Shown piece after piece: positions 31,525-38,172 of a DNA stretch of 38,172 nucleotides. The DNA comes from an uncultured Coriobacteriaceae bacterium (GTDB taxonomy: Bacteria > Actinomycetota > Coriobacteriia > Coriobacteriales > Atopobiaceae): assembly GCA_902790135.1 (NCBI GenBank), contig CADAQM010000020.1, positions 1 to 38,172 of the forward strand. Reading direction: 5' to 3'. Position numbers and translations under genes: made by a program. Each line of letters opens with the position of its first letter. The stretch's first letter is position 1. The notes under the pieces were generated by a model. The model searched no databases, was not told where the DNA came from, and was given only the letters and a program-made list of their open reading frames with translations.

Positions 31525-31618
31525 GTCCTCGCTTGGTGTGCAAATGCACACCGATTTGTCCTTTATGCACAGGGAACAAGATGTTCCATGCTACCATGGA
31601 CATAACGAAAGCGAGGAC
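31525..31618 (+). promoter_or_regulatory. Nested palindromes in front of the second LacI gene
   Basis: Three nested inverted repeats lie in 94 bases. Outer arms are GTCCTCGCTT (31525-31534) and AAGCGAGGAC (31609-31618). Inside are GGTGTGCA-AA-TGCACACC (31535-31552) and GGAACA-AGA-TGTTCC (31573-31587). The two inner ones are short, symmetric, operator-like sites; the outer pair would form a hairpin that includes the ribosome binding GAGGAC, two bases before the start codon. Autoregulation or control of translation is inferred. Confidence 0.55.
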
Positions 31619-31620
31619 AA

Positions 31621-32676
31621 ATGGCTAAACGGGTAACCATTCAAGACATCGCCGATACGCTGGGCCTGTCACGCAACACCGTCTCCAAGGCACTCAACAA
31701 CGTCGCAGGCCTCTCGGACAGCACACGCGAGCTCGTGCTCAAGACAGCCATGGAGATGGGCTACAAGCAGTTTGCGTTCATGGGCGCCTTCCAGGATCTC
31801 AAACCAAAGGATGAGACCACTTCCGTAGTCGAGGGGCCAAACGAGATTGCCCTGATCACCACCGTCTACATCGATCGCTCGCACTTCGCCTCACTCACGC
31901 TCGACGCGCTGCAATACGAGCTTTCCCAGCGTGGCTACGTGCTCAACACCCATCGTGTCAGCCACGATCAGCTGGCCGCATGCGAGCTGCCCCTTACGCT
32001 CAGGCTCGAGAACACTGCCGCCATCCTCTGCATCGAGATGTTCGACCCCGATTACTGCAGCTTCATCTGCAGCCTTGGGGTTCCCACGCTCTTCTTCGAT
32101 GGCCCTGCAAGGGTACATGGGTTCAACCTCGAATCCGACCAGATTCTCATGGACAACACGACGGGCGTCATGCAGCTCGTCGATGACATGGTGCAGCGCG
32201 GAGTCAAGCGCATCGGCTTTGTGGGTGATTGGACTCATTGCCAGTCGTTCCTCGAGCGATTCCTTGCCTACCGCAATGCCATGGCATTTGCCGACCTTCC
32301 CATTGACGAGCGCTATTGCATCAAGCACAACAAGGTTGCCGCAATCAGCTCAAGCATCGCCTCACTGGATGAGCTGCCCGAGCTCTTCGTCTGCGCCAAC
32401 GACTTCGTGCTCATCGACGCACTGAGGTCCCTCCGCAAGCTGGGCTTCGACGTTCCCCGTGACGTTCTGCTCGCTGGCTTTGACGACTCGTCTGAGTCGC
32501 GCAGCTGGATGCCATCCTTCACGACCATTCACATTCACACGCAGGCGATGGCCTATAACGCCATGGAGCTTCTGATGTCCCGCATCCAGGAGCCGACGCT
32601 CGAGTATCGCCGTATGTACGTGCAGACTGACCTGATCTATCGTCAGTCCACCGAGCGTACGGAAGGGAAACAGTAA
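31621..32676 (+). CDS. LacI-family transcriptional regulator, second
   Basis: The 351-residue protein opens MAKRVTIQDIADTLGLSRNTVSKALNNVAGLSDSTRELV, a LacI HTH with SRNTVSKALN recognition helix. The effector domain has RSHFASLTLDALQYELSQRGYVLNTHRVSHDQ, AAILCIEMFDPDYCSFICSLGVPTLFFDG, LDELPELFVCANDFVLIDALRSLRKLGFDVPRDVLLAGFDDSSESRSWMPSFTT. The linker between HTH and effector domain is longer than usual (about residues 55-75). It is followed after 3 bases by the DUF624 gene, so the two are cotranscribed. The regulated genes could be the leftward transport operon. Confidence 0.9.
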   Translation: MAKRVTIQDIADTLGLSRNTVSKALNNVAGLSDSTRELVLKTAMEMGYKQFAFMGAFQDLKPKDETTSVVEGPNEIALITTVYIDRSHFASLTLDALQYELSQRGYVLNTHRVSHDQLAACELPLTLRLENTAAILCIEMFDPDYCSFICSLGVPTLFFDGPARVHGFNLESDQILMDNTTGVMQLVDDMVQRGVKRIGFVGDWTHCQSFLERFLAYRNAMAFADLPIDERYCIKHNKVAAISSSIASLDELPELFVCANDFVLIDALRSLRKLGFDVPRDVLLAGFDDSSESRSWMPSFTTIHIHTQAMAYNAMELLMSRIQEPTLEYRRMYVQTDLIYRQSTERTEGKQ

Positions 32677-32679
32677 GAC

Positions 32680-33342
32680 ATGGCTATCTTCACGCCCGAG
32701 AGCAAGTTCAGCAGGATTATGTCGCGCCTTGCCTGGGGCTGCTATCTCAACTTGCTCTGGACCATCTGCTCGCTACCCATCATCACCATCGGCGCCTCAA
32801 CCACCGCCCTCTACTACGTGACCCTCAAGATTGCCGAAAACCGGGAGGGTGACATCACGCAGCAGTTCTTCCGCTCCTTCCGCGCGAACTTCAAGCAGGC
32901 AACGCAGCTGTGGCTCGTCCTGTTGGTCCTTGGCGTGGTACTGGGCACTGACATCTACGTCCTGCGTCACCTGACCGCCGCGACCTCAGGCGCGCTTGCC
33001 GTTGCTCTGACCCTGGTCCTTGCCATAGTCATCATCGCCACCGTCGCCTACGTCATGGTGATGCCCTACGTCTTTGCCCTCTTGGCACGCGTGGAGAACA
33101 CCAACCGCGCGATGCTCAGAAACGCCCTGCTCATGAGTATCCGCTACCTCTCGTGCACCATCTGCACCTTTACCATCCATGTGGCCATGGCGCTCGTCAT
33201 CATCAACATCTTCACCCCGGCCATCGTGATGGGCGAGGGTGTGTGCGCACTGCTCAGCTCCTACCTTCTCGCACCGGTCCTCAGACTGGTCACGCGCGAG
33301 GAGGGCGACATGGCAGAGTTTGCCGCGCGCAACGGACGATGA
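32680..33342 (+). CDS. DUF624/YesL-family membrane protein
   Basis: The 220-residue protein has about five membrane segments. Its start is typical of the family: ESKFSRIMSRLAWGCYLNLLWTICSLPIITIGASTTALYYVTLKIAENREGDITQQFFRSFRANFKQAT. The SLPIxTIGAST-ALYY and F-F-x-S-F-x-x-NFKQAT motifs mark DUF624 (YesL), often found beside CUT1 sugar ABC transporter genes. Its role is not established. Its stop TGA overlaps the next gene's ATG (ATGA at 33339), indicating translational coupling. Confidence 0.9.
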   Translation: MAIFTPESKFSRIMSRLAWGCYLNLLWTICSLPIITIGASTTALYYVTLKIAENREGDITQQFFRSFRANFKQATQLWLVLLVLGVVLGTDIYVLRHLTAATSGALAVALTLVLAIVIIATVAYVMVMPYVFALLARVENTNRAMLRNALLMSIRYLSCTICTFTIHVAMALVIINIFTPAIVMGEGVCALLSSYLLAPVLRLVTREEGDMAEFAARNGR

Positions 33343-34076
33343 GGCTCTCCGAGAAGGAGAAGGCCGCGAACCGCGCTGCCTTCCGTGCAATGAATCCGCG
33401 GGACAAGGCCGAGTACATCTTTGCCTACTACAAGCTCCCGCTCGTGTTGGCGCTTGTCGCCATCGTCGCGCTTGGCTCTGTCGCGCGCTGGCTGATCACG
33501 CACAAGGAGCCGCTCCTCTACGTCGCGTACGTCAACGTGGTGCCTGACGAGCGTCTGGACGAGACGCTGACCACTAGCTTCGTCCAAGCCGAAGGAAAGA
33601 GTCCTCGCAGGTCCGAGGTCGTCTGCTTCCGTGAGCTCTACTTGTCACGTGATGCCGACCCACAGGCCCATCAATATGCCTATGCCTCGAGGCTCAAGAT
33701 CATGGCAGCCATTGACGCTGAGCAGCTCGACGTGGTGCTTATGAACAAAGAGTCCTACGACCTTCTCTCGGGCAGTGGCTACCTGCTCGACCTGAAGGAC
33801 GCGCAGACCAGCGCTCAGGCGCTCTCCCCCGCTGCCCAGAAGCTACTTACCGCCAACACCGTCGTGCTCTCGGACAACAGGCTTGAGATTGAGCTGAACG
33901 AGGCCGACGAGTACGAGGCGGATACCATCGAGCAGGTCAACGCCCTTGACGTGACCGCTCTCCCCCTCTTTGCGGACTACCCTGAAGACGAGTCCTTCTA
34001 CCTGGGCATCATCGCCAATACGCCACGTCTGGACGAGTCGCTCGCCTATCTCCAATACGTAGTAGAAACGGACTAG
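33339..34076 (+). CDS. Membrane-anchored protein of unknown function
   Basis: The start ATG overlaps the stop of the DUF624 gene. The 245-residue product has a basic cytoplasmic N-terminus (about residues 1-30), one membrane helix (LPLVLALVAIVALGSVARWLI, 33-53) and an exterior domain: YVAYVNVVPDERLDETLTTSFVQ, then RLKIMAAIDAEQLDVVLMNKESYDLLSGSGYLLDLKDA and FYLGIIANTPRLDESLAYLQYVVE. The outer domain has the look of a periplasmic-binding-like or DUF fold often encoded after DUF624. No family name is assigned. Confidence 0.75.
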   Translation: MRLSEKEKAANRAAFRAMNPRDKAEYIFAYYKLPLVLALVAIVALGSVARWLITHKEPLLYVAYVNVVPDERLDETLTTSFVQAEGKSPRRSEVVCFRELYLSRDADPQAHQYAYASRLKIMAAIDAEQLDVVLMNKESYDLLSGSGYLLDLKDAQTSAQALSPAAQKLLTANTVVLSDNRLEIELNEADEYEADTIEQVNALDVTALPLFADYPEDESFYLGIIANTPRLDESLAYLQYVVETD

Positions 34077-34130
34077 TGGCACATTTTCTCCGTGGGAGTT
34101 GGTGTGCCACTGGACTCTCCACCTGCGCCT

Positions 34131-34160
34131 AACAAAAGGCCCCGCCTGAAAGGCGGGGCC
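34131..34160 (-). terminator. Shared terminator between converging operons
   Basis: GGCCCCGCC (34138-34146) and GGCGGGGCC (34152-34160) form a 9-bp perfect stem with loop TGAAA. On the minus strand the stem is followed by TTTTGTT, which best suits the leftward ABC ATPase gene. Confidence 0.88.
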
Positions 34161-34236
34161 AAAAGGAAGGGAGACGCTGGTGAGACGGTGCCTATTGTAC
34201 AGGCCGTGCACCGTCTCGCCAGAGGCTGGACGACTC

Positions 34237-35391
<1,155 letters not shown>

Positions 35392-35430
35392 GATGTTCCT
35401 TTCTTTAGCTCACTGAGTCGCGTACCTCAG

Positions 35431-36942
35431 CTAGGCAAGGTCGTATTTCTCAACGTCCATCACGACCTTGCCTTCTGCGAAGAACGTGATGGCATCTGCC
35501 GACAGATCGGTCGGAATGGTCATGGTCATGGCTTGCGTGCCACCATTGATGAAGACTTCGACGCTGTTCTTATCCATGATGAGACGCATGTCCAAGGTGC
35601 AGGGCGCGCCAGGAATGTCGCACTTGCGATGGTGCACGTATGCGCGGCGGCTACCAGCATGGATGCGGTTGATCTTGAGGGTGCCCGTCTTGGGGCGGTA
35701 CCTGAGGGAGCAGTGGAAGCGCTCGTCCTGGGCAAACCAGAGGGTGAACTCACGGTAGGGGTCAGCCTCATCCTGGGCACGAACCTTCACGCGCATGTCG
35801 ATCACGCGACCGCTCACGCCCTCGAGGGCAGCCTTGCCCTCAACCGGCACGTCCGTATAGCTGACGCGGTCGTGGCGCAAGGCCTCGATCTCACGCACGG
35901 GCCACTGGCAGAGCTTGCCGTCCTGCACCGAGAGCTCGCGAGGAAGGGTCATCTGGCCGTACCAGCCCTTGAAGCCCTTTGCATCAGGCGACTCGGTGAT
36001 GGTGTCCCAGTTCTGCATCCAGGCAATCATGACCCGTCGGCCATCAGGCGTCAGCATGGTCTGCGTGGCGTAGAAGTCGATGCCGTTATCGATGGTGTGA
36101 AGGCTTTCCTCCACCAGCTTGCCCGTCTGCTCGTCAACATGGCCGATGATGCAGAGCGTGCCGTTACCGCTATAGAACTCGTGTCCCTCGGGGAGCATGA
36201 ACTGCGGGCTCACGAGAAGGACGCTCTTGCCGTCGAGCTCGAAGAAGTCCGGGCACTCCCACATGGTGCCGTAGCGGTCATTGTTTTCCGCAAGCACGCC
36301 CAGCTTGCGCCACGAGAACGCATCGTCGCTGGCAAACAGCAGAATCTCTCCGCTGCCCTCGGCGTTTGTCGCACCGACAACGCAGCGATAGGAGCCATCC
36401 TCGCATTGCCAGATCTTGGGATCGCGGAAATGCTCGATGCTGGCACCAGGTGCAAGGTTCTCACTGCCTATGACAGGATTGTCCTCGTACTTGACGTAGT
36501 CGACACCATCGCCGATCGCGAGGCACTGCGTCTGACGGTCGCCCATGCGTCCGTCGGGCTTGCGCCTGCCTGCACCGACACCGGTATAAATCAAGAGCTG
36601 GCGACCGTCGGGCAGCTCGATGGCACTCCCCGAGAAGCAACCGCTCTTGTCGTCGTAAGGCTCGTCAGGAGCAAGGGCTGCAGGCAGGTACTCCCAATGC
36701 AGCAGGTCCCTGCTCACCGCATGCCCCCAATGCATGGCAGCCCATGCAGTCGCATAGGGGTTGTACTGGTAGAACAGATGATAGGCTCCCTGGTAGTACG
36801 AGAAGCCGTTGGGGTCGTTCATCCATCCTGCGCGGGGAGTCAGGTGAAAGCACGGCCGCGACTCTGGATCGATGTACGACTCCATCCGACGCTCGTAATC
36901 ACGAGCCTCGGCAAGCGGTGCGCTCTCGAAGAAACCCTCCAT
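35431..36942 (-). CDS. GH32 sucrose-6-phosphate hydrolase/beta-fructofuranosidase
   Basis: The start follows AAGGAGAT. The 503-residue protein has GWMNDPNG (nucleophile Asp), CFSGSAIEL, EHFRDPKIWQ and MWECPDFFEL (acid/base Glu), all GH32 catalytic motifs, and the C-terminal sandwich from about residue 370. It is closer to ScrB/SacA-type enzymes (HLTPRAGWMNDPNGFSYYQGAYHLFYQYNPYATAW, MHWGHAVSRDLLHWEYLPAALAPDEPYD) than the first GH32. It has no signal peptide. As import here is by ABC transport rather than PTS, the substrate is more likely sucrose or short fructo-oligosaccharides than sucrose-6-phosphate. Confidence 0.92.
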   Translation of the reverse strand: MEGFFESAPLAEARDYERRMESYIDPESRPCFHLTPRAGWMNDPNGFSYYQGAYHLFYQYNPYATAWAAMHWGHAVSRDLLHWEYLPAALAPDEPYDDKSGCFSGSAIELPDGRQLLIYTGVGAGRRKPDGRMGDRQTQCLAIGDGVDYVKYEDNPVIGSENLAPGASIEHFRDPKIWQCEDGSYRCVVGATNAEGSGEILLFASDDAFSWRKLGVLAENNDRYGTMWECPDFFELDGKSVLLVSPQFMLPEGHEFYSGNGTLCIIGHVDEQTGKLVEESLHTIDNGIDFYATQTMLTPDGRRVMIAWMQNWDTITESPDAKGFKGWYGQMTLPRELSVQDGKLCQWPVREIEALRHDRVSYTDVPVEGKAALEGVSGRVIDMRVKVRAQDEADPYREFTLWFAQDERFHCSLRYRPKTGTLKINRIHAGSRRAYVHHRKCDIPGAPCTLDMRLIMDKNSVEVFINGGTQAMTMTIPTDLSADAITFFAEGKVVMDVEKYDLA

Positions 36943-36998
36943 GACCTTCTTATCTCCTTCGTGCGGTACGTTCGTCAGGATCTACATGTCCGAGGCGG

Positions 36999-37028
36999 GC
37001 CCGCCCCCGGGAGAGAGGAGGGGCGGGC
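36999..37028 (-). terminator. Hairpin between the sugar-binding protein gene and GH32
   Basis: GCCCGCCCC (36999-37007) and GGGGCGGGC (37020-37028) form a 9-bp stem with a 12-base loop, 17 bases past the binding-protein stop. No T-run follows, so partial readthrough into the GH32 gene is likely. This is a common way to make the binding protein in excess. Confidence 0.6.
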
Positions 37029-37045
37029 ACCGTTCCCCGTAGTAC

Positions 37046-38172
37046 TTACGCCTGGGCGTCGAGGTAGGCGGTCAGGTAACGCTGATGGATCTCGAGGAAC
37101 TCGGGCAGGCCGTAGGCCTCGAGGTCGGACTGGAGCTTGTCCCAAGCGGCGTCGTCAAAGCCCTTCATGATGCTGTTGGACTTGAAGGTGTTGATGCACT
37201 TCTGGATGTCAGCCTGGAGGTTGGAGACCTGCTTGGTGTCCTCAGTGGTCATGAACACCCTGGGGTAGCAATACTTGTGGGTCATGTCGGGGGTGTAGAT
37301 GTCCTTGATCCAGTTGAGACGATACTGGGCGTCATCCGGGCAAGTCACGTACACGCCGTAGTAGCTGTCCAGAATGGCGAGCGGGCCACCGACGCACTCG
37401 GCCTCGCGGACCTCGACCGGGGAGGCGTCGCCCAGAGGAGCACGTCCTCGCCGTAGGTGCCCCAGTTGTTCTGCGCGCTCTGCAGAGGATCATACATCTG
37501 GTCGAGCCAGGCGGCGCACAGCGGCGGGTTGGAGCACTTGACGGTGATGACGCAGCGGCCCAGATCGAAGCCAGAGGTGTAGGAGTTGGTCTGCGGGGTG
37601 ATGTTCTTGGTGTCAGCCTCGAGAGCGGGCAGGGGCACCCAGCCCTCGCCGGCGATGAGCTCGTCCATGCTGACCTGGGCGACGTTGGCGACGTCCCAGC
37701 TGAAGCAGACGCCGTAACGGCCGCTCTTGCCCTTGGCCACGTAGGTGCTCCACTCCTGAGTGAAGGCCTCCTTGTCGATCAGGCCCTCCTTGTAGAGCTT
37801 GTTCAGCCACTCGGTGCCCTTCTTGAAGCCCTCGGTCTGAGCGACGCAGATGACCTCGCCGTCATCGGTCACGGCAATGTGCTTGCCCTTGTCGGGGTCG
37901 CCGTAGCCCTCGCCGAAGCCGTTGATCAGGGCGTAGCAGTCCTGGTCGCCGTCGTTGAGGATGCAGGACATCGGGATGATATCGCCGTCGATGTTGAACT
38001 CCTTCTTCAGGGCGTCGGCGTTGTCCTTGAAGGCAATGAGGACCTGCTCGAACTCGTCAACCGTGGTGGGGACGTCGAGCTTCAGGAAGTCGAGCCACCA
38101 CTTGTTGATGAAGGGCATGTTGCCGACGGTCTGGATGGCGGTCTTCTCGTAGCCGAGCTGCTCGATCCAGGG
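37046..38172 (-). pseudogene. CUT1 ABC sugar-binding protein, start outside the window and frameshifted near 37435
   Basis: The leftward frame is open from the window edge (PWIEQLGYEKTAIQTVGNMPFINKWWLDFLKLDVPTTVDEFEQVLIAFKDNADALKKEF), so the N-terminus and signal peptide lie outside. It reads as a family 1 solute-binding protein (GEWLN-like: GTEWLNKLYKEGLIDKEAFTQEWSTYVAKGKSGRYGVCFSWD). Near 37435 it goes out of frame after NNWGTYGED. The true continuation (LGDASPVEVREAECVGGPLAILDSYYGVYVTCPDDAQYRLNWIKD) lies one base out and ends at 37046 (LTAYLDAQA). One base appears to be missing in GTGCTCCTCTGGG. With two other split genes in this window, a sequencing error is a real possibility. Sucrose/fructoside binding is inferred from the neighbours. 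Confidence 0.8.

Noticed and set aside
35533..37170. Rightward 545-codon frame opposite the second GH32
   Set aside because: Shadow frame; the leftward GH32 has NDPNG, FRDPK and WECP.

Overview
The window is GC-rich bacterial DNA with G/C-ending codons, strong AGGAGG-type ribosome binding sites and mostly short intergenic gaps. The gene content fits a gut- or oral-type actinobacterium of the Coriobacteriia, with an Olsenella/Atopobiaceae-like genome the best guess: a CUT1 ABC sugar system, sucrose phosphorylase, two GH32 enzymes, several GNAT acetyltransferases, PF06541 membrane proteins and a bacterial PARG. This assignment is inferred from gene content and style; no rRNA or ribosomal protein gene is present to confirm it.

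Layout. 1-1.1 kb: the start of a radical SAM gene and an ArsR-type regulator, with matching palindromic operators in front of both. 1.1-2.4 kb: a gene-poor, scarred stretch holding a broken tRNA-fMet 3' half, short direct repeats and a strong terminator, which looks like an old integration site. 2.4-10.5 kb: single genes (a TerD-like large protein, a GNAT, a membrane-anchored zinc protease, a YjbR/MmcQ protein, a nicotinamidase-like hydrolase and several unknowns). 10.7-13.7 kb: a compact leftward operon of four genes, with two double-glycine-leader peptides flanking two tandem PF06541 membrane proteins. 13.9-20.1 kb: small enzymes and regulators (GyrI-like, two HD-domain proteins, three GNATs, a lipoprotein and a VanX-like dipeptidase) plus a long inverted repeat. 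20.2-27.0 kb: glycogen synthase with a very unusual Pro-Glu repeat extension, PARG, two unknown membrane or envelope proteins and a CorA-type transporter.

27.3-38.2 kb is a sucrose/fructoside utilisation locus. Rightward: GH32 fructosidase, sucrose phosphorylase, terminator, LacI regulator, second LacI regulator, DUF624 protein and a membrane-anchored protein. Leftward, converging on a shared terminator near 34.15 kb: a sugar-binding lipoprotein (start outside the window), a second GH32 enzyme and an MsmK/UgpC-type ABC ATPase. Together these would import sucrose or fructo-oligosaccharides by ABC transport and split them by hydrolysis or phosphorolysis, under LacI-type control. Glycogen synthase nearby could store the glucose, although it is not in the same operon.

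The strongest candidate for an undescribed system is the 10.7-13.7 kb peptide operon: both leaders are exactly 45 residues to the GG, align in register, and share an operon with two PF06541 proteins but no peptidase-type ABC exporter. Three genes (6.3-6.9 kb, 15.25-15.6 kb and 37.05-38.17 kb) are each split by an apparent frameshift. They should be checked against reads before being called pseudogenes.
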